Made by a program: the position numbers and the translations under genes. A stretch of 64,000 nt of DNA from Planctomycetota bacterium. Lineage in GTDB: Bacteria; Planctomycetota; PLA2; JAEUHO01. This document shows, piece after piece, positions 10,329 through 19,392 of this stretch. The notes under the pieces are model-generated. The model was not told the DNA's origin. It made no database searches and worked only from the letters and a program-made list of their open reading frames with translations. Location: NCBI GenBank assembly GCA_028281445.1, contig JANQJW010000067.1, positions 1-64,000 on the forward strand, written 5' to 3'. Numbering within the stretch: the stretch's first letter is position 1; every line of letters starts with the position of its first letter.

Positions 10329-12557
10329 TCAGCCGTCGCAGTCCAGGACGAGATCGTCGATGGGGTCGCTTCCGACCTCAAAGACGGGCGGTTTCCCCCC
10401 GCTCTTCAGGTTCGCCACGGCGTAGCGCCCTGGCAGCAGGCCGTCCAGGGCGAAGCCCCCCTTTTCGTCGACCGCGGCCTTCTTGCTGCCGAAGAAGTGA
10501 TTCGTCCGCACGTCCGAGAGCGGGAAGGCGGGCCCGATGCGGCGGAGCTGCAGCCCGCCCGGCCTTCCCCACGGCCCGTCGCGCACACGCACACGCCCCC
10601 GAATGGTCACCGGCTGGGCGTCCTCGAAGGAGACGACGGCCTCGCGGCCGTTCTCGAGCGTGATGCGCCGGGTGTAGGAATCGCCCTCGAAACGGCGCGT
10701 GCGGAACTGGCTGGTCTCGAGCGTGACGCGTGTCTCGCCTGGCGGACGGTGGAGGAAGACGACCTCGTTCTTCGCGTCCTCCCCCATGAAGCGCCCGTCC
10801 ACCTCGACGCCCGAAGCGTGCAAGACGCGCACGTCGTAGCGCCACGTCGCCTTGTCGGGAATCGGCGGAAAGACGACGCGTAGGGTGGCGCCGCGCACAA
10901 GTTGAACCGTGCGGTCGAGGTCCTCCTTCCCGACGACGACCTCGACGATCCTCGGCGCGTACATGTCGCGGTCCAGCTCGAGCTTGTAGGTACCGGGTGC
11001 GACTCCCTCGAAACGGAAACTCCCGTCACCCGCGGTACGCCAGTCGAGGTCTTCGACCTGGGCGTCGTCACGCGAGTCACTCAGCGTTACCCAAGCCGTG
11101 TGAATCGGTTTCCCGTCGCCGGCGGTCACCCGTCCCGTCAGCGTGACCCCCTCGGTGGGCGCTGGGACGTCGTGGACGACCGGCTCCTCGGTGACGCGGG
11201 CGACGAACTCCGTCTCGAAGGGCTGCGCACGCCCGGCGAAGTAGACGGTGAGCTTGTGCTTGCCAGGTGGCATCTCCTTGAGCTCGAGGCGCTTCTCCGC
11301 GACACCGCCACTGGTTACATACCCGCCACCGTCGCTGTACTCGACCTCGTGCCGCGCCACACCGAGGAATTGCGCCCTGCGTGCGTCCCGGAACAGCATC
11401 GTCATCTTCAGCTCGCGAGTGAGCGTAACCACGATGTCGGAGTCCGCCGACGCCGTAACCCGTGCGTCGCGATAGCCGGGCATCTGGAACTCGAGCTTCC
11501 AGGTACCGGCCTCCACCGCAGAGAGAACGAAGCGCCCTTCCTCGTCGGTGCGCAGGCCGTGTTGGGCCCACTTGGAGAACACGAGGACGCCCCATTCGTC
11601 CTTGCGCCGGCCCGTGACGCTCAGCTCGCTGTCCACCAGCGCGTTGCCGTCCTGATCCACGACGCGACCACGGATCTCGTACGGCGTCGTCAGCACGACG
11701 TCGGTCTCGGACACGAATCCGGGTGTCACCCGCGAGGGCACGTGCACCCGTTGGTAGACCGTGGCGAAGCCCGGCGCGGAGACGCGCCACGCGTTGTGGC
11801 CGTGCAGCCGCAGCATGATGACGTCGTCGCTGATCCGCGGCAGCACGAGACGCGCTACGCCCTGCTCGTCCGTCTTGGCTTGGACGTGACGTCCATCGAT
11901 CCAGTACTTGCGTCCGTAGAACTGCTCGAGCCCGCACGTCGCACCGGCGATCGGCCTCCCCTCCTCGTCGCGCACGCGGCAGACCACGGCGAACGGGTGC
12001 TGCATCTTGAGATCGATGCCGTCGCGTACGTAGCGGTTGTCTTTCACCTCGCGGGTGTTGGCGTAGGCGTTGGCGATCGCCATCACGTACGTGGGATGAA
12101 ACGCGGCGATCCGCAAGCGCATCCACGGGTCGTGCGTGGTCACGGTGTAGCGGGGCGTGAACTCCAGCACGAACCGGCCGTCCGCATCGGCTATCGTCTC
12201 CGCATGCATGGGGATCCGCGTAGCCGTGGAGTCGAAGTACGAGTACACACGCACCGGCACGTTGGGCATCGGACGCGCGTCCGGGTCGAGCACGCGCCCC
12301 GACAACCGGACACGGAGGTCATTGACCTCCACCGGGCGCTCCGGCGCCTGGCGCGGTGGCAGCGGCGCGGTCAGCGGCTTGGGCGCCGGTTCCGCCTGGC
12401 GCGGCGCGCCGGCCGTTTCGAGCTGCGGCGCGGCATCCTCGGTGTCACGCGGTGCGTCGTCTACGGCGCCCGGCGAGGGCGACTCGTGTCCGCCCAGAAC
12501 CAGGAACAGCGCCGCGGCGATCGCAACCGCCAGGAAGAGGAGCGCACGCGTGTTCAT
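10329..12557 (-). CDS. Membrane-anchored protein with carboxypeptidase-regulatory-like repeats
   Basis: The start at 12557 (ATG) opens an N-terminal signal anchor (MNTRALLFLAVAIAAALFLV) and gives 742 residues; longer in-frame starts only add Arg-rich translated intergenic DNA. After a Pro/Ala-rich linker come several immunoglobulin-like units of the CarboxypepD_reg type, marked by 'LSGRVLDPDARPMPNVPVRV', 'IRGRVVDQDGNALVDSELSV', 'LTGRVTAGDGKPIHTAWVTL', 'IRGRVRVRDG', and by repeated 'DGRFVL/EGRFVL/DGSFRF' ends. Such domains bind or scaffold at the cell surface. The architecture equals the extracytoplasmic half of the sigma fusion at 59855-62533 without the sigma part. It is divergent from the ankyrin gene, with an 80-bp shared promoter region. 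Confidence 0.8.
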   Translation of the reverse strand: MNTRALLFLAVAIAAALFLVLGGHESPSPGAVDDAPRDTEDAAPQLETAGAPRQAEPAPKPLTAPLPPRQAPERPVEVNDLRVRLSGRVLDPDARPMPNVPVRVYSYFDSTATRIPMHAETIADADGRFVLEFTPRYTVTTHDPWMRLRIAAFHPTYVMAIANAYANTREVKDNRYVRDGIDLKMQHPFAVVCRVRDEEGRPIAGATCGLEQFYGRKYWIDGRHVQAKTDEQGVARLVLPRISDDVIMLRLHGHNAWRVSAPGFATVYQRVHVPSRVTPGFVSETDVVLTTPYEIRGRVVDQDGNALVDSELSVTGRRKDEWGVLVFSKWAQHGLRTDEEGRFVLSAVEAGTWKLEFQMPGYRDARVTASADSDIVVTLTRELKMTMLFRDARRAQFLGVARHEVEYSDGGGYVTSGGVAEKRLELKEMPPGKHKLTVYFAGRAQPFETEFVARVTEEPVVHDVPAPTEGVTLTGRVTAGDGKPIHTAWVTLSDSRDDAQVEDLDWRTAGDGSFRFEGVAPGTYKLELDRDMYAPRIVEVVVGKEDLDRTVQLVRGATLRVVFPPIPDKATWRYDVRVLHASGVEVDGRFMGEDAKNEVVFLHRPPGETRVTLETSQFRTRRFEGDSYTRRITLENGREAVVSFEDAQPVTIRGRVRVRDGPWGRPGGLQLRRIGPAFPLSDVRTNHFFGSKKAAVDEKGGFALDGLLPGRYAVANLKSGGKPPVFEVGSDPIDDLVLDCDG

Positions 12558-12637
12558 GTTCCTACCAACGTCGCATGCGACAGGAAGTTCGTCATATGTG
12601 GCGCTGCCGGCCGACTCCATCCCGGTACGATCCCGCG

Positions 12638-13732
12638 ATGACCGAGCGTACCGAGGAGCGATACGACACGCTGCACGACTGGCGCTGGCAGCTCTTCCGC
12701 GCTTGCCAGGACGACCGGCTCGACGATGTCGAGGCCATCGCACGGAAGCGCGTCCCGGCGCAAGTCGCACTGGCGCACGTAGCCGAGATCACCGAGAGCG
12801 ACGAGGGGCAGTCCGTGACACGCACCAAGGAAGAGCTCGAGTTGGTCTCCTATGCGTCAATCAAGTCTCTCGACACCGTCGAGGCACTCGGGCGCTTCCC
12901 GCTCTTCCGCCGCGCTCTGCTTCGGGAGCCTCACGAACACGCAGGCTCATGTCTCTTCTGGGCGGAGAGCGTCGAGTGCATGTATGTCCTGCTCGACGCC
13001 GGCGCGGACGTTGCGGATGAGGGATGGATGGGGCTGCCGTTGGTCGTGCACGCGGCACAGGAAGGCAACCTTCCGATCCTGCGCCACCTGATCGAGGAGC
13101 GCGGGCAAGACCCGAACGCGACGCGGAAGAAGGGCGGGTACTCGGCACTCCACTGGGCCAAGGGCCGCGAGGTCGTGGAGTACCTCGTCTCACAGGGCGC
13201 TGATCCGAAGGCCGTGACCGATTTCGGGGACTCCGTCGTGGCGCAGCTGGTTCGACAGAAGCAGCCGGAGCCGATCGCCTTCCTGCTCGCCCTCGGACGG
13301 GAGCGCATTTCCACGGCGAACGCCTGGCATTGGCTGGACGAGTGCCCGACCGTGGACATGGTGACGACGTTGCTGCGCGGTGGCGTTTCTCCGTCGGACG
13401 TGGCCCCGGAAACCTTCGGGGAGGACCACCCCACGCTGGTGCTCCATCGCCTGCTCCGCACCGGCATCCACGAGTACGCCGACGCCGCCCCCGAGGAGCG
13501 GGAGTCAGCGGGGCAGCGTCTGACCGCGTTCGTGGAGCTCGTACTCGAGCACGGCTTCGACCCCACCGTGCGCGACGGCTACAACCAGCTCGCGTGGCAT
13601 GTCGTCGAGGACCATCGCGACGTCCTGGACGCGGCGCTCTTCGATCGCCTCACTGCGCTGCTCGGTCCGTACGACGGCGAGCGGGTAGATCCCCCGGAGG
13701 GTCCGCAGTGCACCTGCGGCTTGAACCTGTAG
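12638..13732 (+). CDS. Ankyrin-repeat protein, cytoplasmic
   Basis: The ATG at 12638 gives 364 residues with no signal peptide. Ankyrin-like helix pairs are visible in the middle: 'SVECMYVLLDAGADVADEG', 'LPLVVHAAQEGNLPILRHLIEERG', 'YSALHWAKGREVVEYLVSQGAD', and degenerate copies near the end ('FVELVLEHGFDPTVRDGYNQLAWHVVED'). The family mediates protein-protein contacts; no catalytic domain accompanies it. The C-terminus CTCGLNL carries two cysteines of unknown meaning. It is divergently transcribed from the regulatory-like repeat protein (start 12557) and convergent with the TPR-CHAT gene, 139 bp away. The partner is unknown. Confidence 0.8.
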   Translation: MTERTEERYDTLHDWRWQLFRACQDDRLDDVEAIARKRVPAQVALAHVAEITESDEGQSVTRTKEELELVSYASIKSLDTVEALGRFPLFRRALLREPHEHAGSCLFWAESVECMYVLLDAGADVADEGWMGLPLVVHAAQEGNLPILRHLIEERGQDPNATRKKGGYSALHWAKGREVVEYLVSQGADPKAVTDFGDSVVAQLVRQKQPEPIAFLLALGRERISTANAWHWLDECPTVDMVTTLLRGGVSPSDVAPETFGEDHPTLVLHRLLRTGIHEYADAAPEERESAGQRLTAFVELVLEHGFDPTVRDGYNQLAWHVVEDHRDVLDAALFDRLTALLGPYDGERVDPPEGPQCTCGLNL

Positions 13733-13871
13733 GCGCGCCGGCATTCACGGCATGGTGATGAGCGCGAACAGGTCGCCATCGCCTGGCGTCGTCGGAAACA
13801 CGGTCCCCATCGGAGGGTCCGTGACAACGCCCCACGTACCCGTTTCCCTGAAGGCGCATTTGCGCGGATGT

Positions 13872-16800
13872 TCAGTGCGGCAGGCCCCACAACACCCAGG
13901 CTGCCCAGTAGTACGGATGCGCCCACTTGCGCACCTTCTTCGTGATCGTCCGGCGCGCCTGGCGGCTCGCCTCCTTGTCCACGACCTCGACCTCGAGCGT
14001 GCGCACGTAGGCCTGCGCCCGCTTCAACGCGGCCGCCGCGCCGAGGCCGTCTCCCGTCTTCGGGTTCCACAACTCGTAGAACTTCACCATCAACGCGCGC
14101 GTCGCCTCGTCGTCCACCTTCCACAGCGAGCAGATCACGCGCGGCGCGCCGGCGTACATGAATGCGCGCGTCAGCCCCACGATTCCCTCGGCCTTGTAGA
14201 TCGTGCCGCGTCCGGTCTCACACGCCGAGAGCGTGGCGAGATCCGCGGGCACCCGCATGCGGAACACGTCGTGACACGTGAGAAAACCGTCACTCGTGGC
14301 ATCCGGCGTGAGCGCCAGGCACGAGAGCATTGGTTTCTCGGGATCGACGAGTCCGTGGCACGCGAAGTGCGCGGCACGCCAGCGTGCATCACGCGCCAGC
14401 ACGGCGCGGACGCGCGCCTCTGTTGCCTCCCGGCCGAGCAGGGTCGTCGTCCCCAGCGCTTCGACCTCCGCGCGCGTGCCCGGCAGACGCGCGAGCTTCC
14501 CACTCCATGCGCCTCGATGGACGCTGGCGCGCGCAGCGTCGGATGCAACGCCGTAGTCCGGGTCGCCGACGGCGAAGATGTCGGTGCCTCGCTTCGCCTG
14601 CTCTTCGAGCAGGATCCCGTAGGTGGTGCCGGACGGCACGTAGGCGACCTCACGCTCCGGAAAGAGAAGCGCGAATGGGATGTAGCTCAGCGGCCCCACC
14701 GCGGACACGAGCAGCGTACGCACGCCATCGCCCAAGGCGAGCGAGTCGGCGACGAGCGTCTTGAGTCGGGCGATCGCGGGGCCGGCGTCGTGCGCCGCCT
14801 TGCGTCCGACGAACGCTTCGCACGCGGCGCTGACATCCGCGACGCTGCCGATGCGCACGATGCGCTCGCTGTCCGCGCCGATCACGAGGGCGTGCACGAG
14901 TTCGTAGCTCCAAGCGAGGAGCACGAGCGCTTCGTCCGGGCGAAGGCGCGACTGGATCACGGCGAGCGTGTCGGGCTCTCCGTAAACGACGCTCGCAGCG
15001 GCCTTCTGCCGCCGCTGGATCTTCTCGACCGCGGCACCGAGGCGTGCCTGCGCCACTTCAACACCCTTGCGCCGCTGTCGGGCCGCCCGGAAGTCGCCGG
15101 CGCTCGCCACGTCGCGCTGTGCCTGCAACGCCACAGCCAGCGCGCCGCGCGCGGCCTCCTCCTCCGCGCGCAGCTCCGGTGAGAGAACAATGCCCCGCAT
15201 CGCGTTTCGTCCGCCCAGGGCCTCAAGCAACGCCCCGGCGCGACCGCTCTCCAGGAAGAAGCACGCTTCGGCCGGCTCCTTCAGGGCGACAGCCGCGAGG
15301 AAGCCCGCCTCGAAGGTCGGCAGGAAGCGCTGGCGCATCCGGGCTCCGGCCTCGTCGGACTGCCCCGCCACCAGGACGGGCATCTCGGCGATGGCACGCT
15401 TCGCCACGGCGATCGCCTCGCCGTCGCGTCCGGCCGAGTACTCGACCCGCGCCAGCTCGCAGACGGCGTCGACCAGCGTGTCGTACGCGCCGAAGGCGCG
15501 CGCCTCGTTCTCGGCCTCGGTGAGGACCGTGCGCGCCTCGTCCCATCGCTTCAGCGCGGCGAGATCCGCCCCCACGCCAAACTTCTGGATGACGGCTGCG
15601 AGGTGGAGTCCCAGCCGCTTGCTCTCCGCCAGCGCGCGCTTGTGGTGATCCAGCGCCTTGTCGGGTTCCCCCCGGTCGCGATAGATCGTGCCCAGATTGC
15701 CGAGAGCGGCTGGAATGCCGGCGAGGTTGCGCGCCTTCTCGTGCAGCGGGATCGACGCTTCGTACATCCGGATCGCGTCGTCCTCGCGCTTCGCGAACAT
15801 GTACGCGGTCGCCGTGTTCATGACGGCGTTGGCCTCGACGAGCGCCATGCCGAGCTCCACAGCGAGCGTGCGCGCGGTTTCGTACGACGCGATGGCTTTC
15901 TCGTAGTCCCCCGTCCGCATGTAGAGGTTGCCGAGATTGAGCCGCGTGTGCGCCTGGCCGGAGCGGTGCCTCAGCGCCGTGAACAACTCGAGTGCCTTCT
16001 CGCAGCGCGCAAAGGACTCGGCGTAGCGACCCATGTGAAAGAGGACCACTCCGATGCTCAGCGTCGAGTTGGCGATCCACTCGCTGTTCTTCTGAGCCGT
16101 GTGATACCCCAGCACCGACTCGTGCCGACGCAGGGCAAGCGCAAGCTGGCCCTGAATCTCGTGGATCAGCGCCATGTTGTGCTCGGTGTCGGCGGCACCG
16201 CGCTCGTCGCCGATCGCCTTCTTCTGCTCCAGGGCGACCTCGAGGATGGCGAGCGACTCGTCGTAGCGGCCGAGCTGCTGGAGAACGGCGCCGACGTTGC
16301 CGCGGCACTCCGCGGAGCGCTTGGCCTGGCCGAGCTCGGCGTAGAGGTCGCCCGCCCGGCGGAAGGTGTCGACGCACGGCTCCCACTGCTGCAGCGCAAC
16401 GTGGGCGTGCGCGAGGTCCTCGACCGCGTCCGCGATCTGGGCCTTGTGCCCGCGCGCCTCCTCGACGGCAACGCGGGCCTGGGCATGCTTCAGCGCTGCG
16501 GATCGCTGCCCGCTGCGCGAGGCCTCCTTGCGCGCGTCCTTGTGGGCCCGTGCAACGCGCGCGTGCCAACCCAGGGCCTCCGCGGCCTCGCCCGCCTCGG
16601 CGTAGGCGGCGAGCGCATCCTTGTGGCGCTTGAGGAAGCGCATGGCGATCGCCCGGCCGAAGCGCAGCCGGACGGAAGGCACGTCACCCGAGAGGTCTTT
16701 GCGCGCGTCGACGACTGCGAGCGCGTCGGTGAACCTGCCCGACACGAGTGCCTTGCCGGATGCGTCGAGCGCGGTGCGCCGCTCCATGATGCCGTCACCG

Positions 16801-17090
16801 AAAGCGGGGCCGGCGACGTACGCCGCGAGGGCGTGCACGTCGTGGCGCGGAGCGGCCCTGGCGAAGGCGAGCGCGGCGTCCTTCGCACCTTGTGCGCACA
16901 GGACATCGGCAACGATCCACGGATCCGGCGCGTCGCGCGCCGCGAGCTTGTTCATCGCATCGGCGTCGCTCGCTTCGAAGGCCGCCAGGACCTGTGCCGC
17001 GGCCTCATTGTCCGCCGGCGGCTTCTCTTCCGCGACAACGGATCCGATGGCGAGGTACAGGAAGCCAAGGACAGCGATCAACCGCGGCAT
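13872..17090 (-). CDS. Exported TPR-CHAT domain protein (caspase-like protease fold)
   Basis: The 1072-residue protein starts with a signal peptide (MPRLIAVLGFLYLAIGSVVAEE). Residues about 100-600 hold many tetratricopeptide repeats (for example 'AHTRLNLGNLYMRTGDYEKAIASYETA', with AxAYxNLG-type helices). The C-terminal third is a CHAT domain with the caspase-like dyad H912 (HFACHG) and C957 (LSACETG), followed by 'SLWKVDDEAT', so it looks catalytically intact. CHAT proteins cleave or nick partner proteins, or act in signalling, and TPRs choose the partner. An export signal on a CHAT protein is unusual. A second exported TPR-CHAT lies at 41479-44559. It is 55 bp downstream of the frameshifted lipoprotein gene on the same strand. 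Confidence 0.9.
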   Translation of the reverse strand: MPRLIAVLGFLYLAIGSVVAEEKPPADNEAAAQVLAAFEASDADAMNKLAARDAPDPWIVADVLCAQGAKDAALAFARAAPRHDVHALAAYVAGPAFGDGIMERRTALDASGKALVSGRFTDALAVVDARKDLSGDVPSVRLRFGRAIAMRFLKRHKDALAAYAEAGEAAEALGWHARVARAHKDARKEASRSGQRSAALKHAQARVAVEEARGHKAQIADAVEDLAHAHVALQQWEPCVDTFRRAGDLYAELGQAKRSAECRGNVGAVLQQLGRYDESLAILEVALEQKKAIGDERGAADTEHNMALIHEIQGQLALALRRHESVLGYHTAQKNSEWIANSTLSIGVVLFHMGRYAESFARCEKALELFTALRHRSGQAHTRLNLGNLYMRTGDYEKAIASYETARTLAVELGMALVEANAVMNTATAYMFAKREDDAIRMYEASIPLHEKARNLAGIPAALGNLGTIYRDRGEPDKALDHHKRALAESKRLGLHLAAVIQKFGVGADLAALKRWDEARTVLTEAENEARAFGAYDTLVDAVCELARVEYSAGRDGEAIAVAKRAIAEMPVLVAGQSDEAGARMRQRFLPTFEAGFLAAVALKEPAEACFFLESGRAGALLEALGGRNAMRGIVLSPELRAEEEAARGALAVALQAQRDVASAGDFRAARQRRKGVEVAQARLGAAVEKIQRRQKAAASVVYGEPDTLAVIQSRLRPDEALVLLAWSYELVHALVIGADSERIVRIGSVADVSAACEAFVGRKAAHDAGPAIARLKTLVADSLALGDGVRTLLVSAVGPLSYIPFALLFPEREVAYVPSGTTYGILLEEQAKRGTDIFAVGDPDYGVASDAARASVHRGAWSGKLARLPGTRAEVEALGTTTLLGREATEARVRAVLARDARWRAAHFACHGLVDPEKPMLSCLALTPDATSDGFLTCHDVFRMRVPADLATLSACETGRGTIYKAEGIVGLTRAFMYAGAPRVICSLWKVDDEATRALMVKFYELWNPKTGDGLGAAAALKRAQAYVRTLEVEVVDKEASRQARRTITKKVRKWAHPYYWAAWVLWGLPH

Positions 17091-17145
17091 GCCCCGAGGG
17101 TGACGGATCGCCCCGATGCGCGCAACCCCGTGGAGACAGCGGGCG

Positions 17146-17713
17146 TTATGGAGCGGCGACCATGCCGTAGATCTCCACGTTGCCGCTGGCCGTCACCTGG
17201 GTCGGCGTGCGGTTGATCGACTGGAGGTTCAGCGCGACGCCCGTGATCTCGAATCCGCTCAGGTCGACAGCCGGGAAGGGGCGCGTGACCTGCGCTTGCA
17301 GATCCGTATCGCTTTGGTCGAGGCATTCGGCGAGTGCGCCGCGGACGAGGAACGCGGCGGCCAGGGGCGACGGCAAGCCGTCGGTCATCCTGTCGACGAA
17401 CTCGTTCCAGCTGAAGTCGTTGAAGTCAGCCTGCCGCTTGATGCCCTGGCGCCCGGGAAGCGTCGTCTGGTCGACCTCACCGAGCATCAGCGCACCGCCG
17501 GCGATGTCGCCCGCGACAAGGCTGCCGCAGTCAAGGGCGATGACGCAGAACGGCAGCGGATCGTTCGACGTGTCGGCCGCGAAGTTGTAGAGAAGCGGAA
17601 GCAGCGCGATCGGCTGCTCCTCGTTCCCATCCCCGTTGTTGTTGTCTCCGCCGTTGCCGCAGGCCATGAGGGATCAAGACGAGTGAGACGAGGATCCAAC
17701 GGATGGGCATCAT
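17146..17713 (-). pseudogene. Lipoprotein gene with a one-base frameshift at the lipobox
   Basis: An ATG at 17713, preceded by a Shine-Dalgarno-like cggggag, opens a signal peptide (MMPIRWILVSLVL). The frame then leaves the lipoprotein frame. The second frame, open from 17667 to 17146, encodes SLMAC-GNGGDNNNGDGNEEQ and a 160-residue beta-rich domain. Removing a single base (an A at about 17674) would give MMPIRWILVSLVLSLMAC, a textbook lipobox. So either the gene is truly broken, or the consensus has a 1-nt error. The mature part (for example 'FNDFSWNEFVDRMTDGLPSPLAAAFLVRGAL') has no recognised family. The alternative is a short protein from the internal ATG at 17667 without a signal peptide, which seems unlikely. 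Confidence 0.7.
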
Positions 17714-17836
17714 GCAACTCCCCGGGATCGAAGCGGACACCGAGCGCGAATCGTACAGAACGGGCTCGCATCAGGCACGCGGCGCCGAGGTTTTCAGGTC
17801 GCTCCGAACTGCGTATTCTCCGGGCGGAGGATGAAC

Positions 17837-18760
17837 ATGCGCGGTCGATGCGTGCTGCTGGCAATCCTGCTCCTGGCCTCGTGCGGCGAGGGGCCGCCCG
17901 TCGAGACGTCGCGCCCCGAGCCGGCCGATCCGGCCGTGCGCGAGCGGGAACGCGCGGCCCTGGTCGACTTCTACGAGTCGCTCGGCGGGCCCGACTGGAT
18001 CCAACGCGACTTCTGGGCCAGCCCGAAACCCGTCGGCGAGTGGCACGGCGTCTACACGGACGCCGACGGCTACGTCGTGCGCCTCAAGATCTACGACAAC
18101 AACCTCGCGGGCACGCTTCCCGCGTCCATCGGCGACCTCGCGCGGCTCGAGACGCTCCACCTCTCGTTCAACCAGATCGCGGGACCGATTCCCGAGACGA
18201 TCGGGCGCTGCAAGGCCCTGCGCAACCTGTGGCTCAAGGGCAACAAGTTCACGGGCGTGCTGCCCGACTCGCTGACCGTCCTGCAGCACCTCGAGTACAT
18301 CGACGTGCACGTCAACGAGCTCGCCGGGCCGCTGCCTACCACCTGGGACACGCCTGCGCTCAAGATCTTGCGCGCGGAGACGAATCGCATCTCCGGCACG
18401 CTGCCCGAGCAGCTATTCCGCCAACCCCGGTTGGCGGAGGTCTACCTGCACAACAATGAGCTCCAGGGCGCGATTCCCGACTCGATCGGGGAGTGTCGAA
18501 CGCTCAAGTACCTCTTCCTCGCGCGCAACCGCCTCGACGGCGCCTTGCCCGCGGGGCTGGCAGCCTCGCCGCTCCTCACGGACGTGCGGCTCAACGACAA
18601 CGCACTGATCGGCGAGATTCCATCGAGCCTCGCAGCCGCGGAGGCGCTGCAGGTTCTACGACTCGATGGGAACCGCCTGGAGGGCATCGTGCCGGCGGGA
18701 CTGGCCGAGCGTCTCTCGGTCTTTGATGCGTCCCGGAACCCCGGCTTGCGTGCACGGTAG
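17837..18760 (+). CDS. Plant-type leucine-rich-repeat lipoprotein
   Basis: The ATG at 17837 is preferred because cggagg ends 6 nt before it; an ATG at 17831 is also possible. The signal MRGRCVLLAILLLASC carries a lipobox (LASC). Residues about 30-70 resemble the cap before plant LRRs (ALVDFYESLGGPDWIQRDFW, then EWHGVYTDADGYVVRLKI). Roughly nine repeats of 23-24 residues follow with the plant-specific consensus NxLxGxLPxSIGxLxxLxxLxLxxN (for example DNNLAGTLPASIGDLARLETL). This is a surface or periplasmic binding scaffold. No kinase or enzyme domain is attached. It is divergent from the frameshifted lipoprotein gene. Confidence 0.88.
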   Translation: MRGRCVLLAILLLASCGEGPPVETSRPEPADPAVRERERAALVDFYESLGGPDWIQRDFWASPKPVGEWHGVYTDADGYVVRLKIYDNNLAGTLPASIGDLARLETLHLSFNQIAGPIPETIGRCKALRNLWLKGNKFTGVLPDSLTVLQHLEYIDVHVNELAGPLPTTWDTPALKILRAETNRISGTLPEQLFRQPRLAEVYLHNNELQGAIPDSIGECRTLKYLFLARNRLDGALPAGLAASPLLTDVRLNDNALIGEIPSSLAAAEALQVLRLDGNRLEGIVPAGLAERLSVFDASRNPGLRAR

Positions 18761-18805
18761 CCGCATCGGGCGTAACCGCCGGTTGGGCGGACGCGATACA
18801 CTGCC

Positions 18806-19336
18806 ATGGATCCGATGCTGGCTGCCTACACACGAGCCGACTACGACCGCCTGCCGGAGGGGTTTCCTGCGCAGTTGATCGACGGCTTCCTCGTCAAGGA
18901 GCCCGCGCCTACGTACGGCCACGGGCGCATCGCCGCGCGCATCCGCGCGCAGCTCGTTGCGCTCGTCGGTCCCGACCTGGTTCCCGACACACCGGCCGAC
19001 GTAGCCATCGACGAGCACAACGTGTTCCAGCCCGACGTCGTGTTGCTCCGCGAGCCGGTGCCTGACGAGGCACGCGATGTCGGAGTGCCCCTCCTTGCCG
19101 TCGAGGTTCACTCTCCTTCCACGCGCGGGTTGGACCGCGGCATCAAGGCCGAGCGACTTCTGGAGATCGGCGTCGAGGAGGTCTGGCTCGTCGAGCCCGC
19201 AACGAAGACGATCGAGGTGCGCACGCTCGCCGGTCGCACGATTGCGCGTGGCAGTGAACCGGCCGTCTCGAACGCTCTGCCGGGCTTCCGCCTGGTGCCC
19301 GCGGCACTGTTCACGCCACCGGCGACTCGGCACTAG
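18806..19336 (+). CDS. Uma2 family (DUF820) restriction-endonuclease-fold protein
   Basis: The 176-residue protein has the family layout: 'YDRLPEGFPAQLIDGFLVKEPAPTYGHGRIAARI' at the start, then FQPDVVLLREP, then LLAVEVHSPSTRGLDRGIKAERLLEIGVEEVWLVEP. These give the PD-(D/E)xK-like residues (Asp in QPDVVL, Glu in AVEV, Lys in KAERL). Uma2 proteins are numerous in cyanobacteria and planctomycetes. A nuclease role is predicted from fold only. An ATG three codons in (18815) is an alternative start. No toxin-antitoxin or methylase partner is adjacent. Confidence 0.85.
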   Translation: MDPMLAAYTRADYDRLPEGFPAQLIDGFLVKEPAPTYGHGRIAARIRAQLVALVGPDLVPDTPADVAIDEHNVFQPDVVLLREPVPDEARDVGVPLLAVEVHSPSTRGLDRGIKAERLLEIGVEEVWLVEPATKTIEVRTLAGRTIARGSEPAVSNALPGFRLVPAALFTPPATRH

Positions 19337-19392
19337 TGCCGGCAGAGCGCGATAGGTGGCGACCCTCGCGCGAACCGGGAAACCGCTGCGGC

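Noticed and set aside
13872..17090. TPR-CHAT as part of a type III-E CRISPR (Craspase) system
   Set aside because: No Cas proteins or CRISPR array are in the window, and the protein has a signal peptide.
17146..17667. Intact 173-residue protein from the internal ATG at 17667
   Set aside because: This ATG is the Met of the lipobox SLMAC; it has no ribosome site, whereas the upstream frame has one and a signal peptide. A frameshifted gene explains both.
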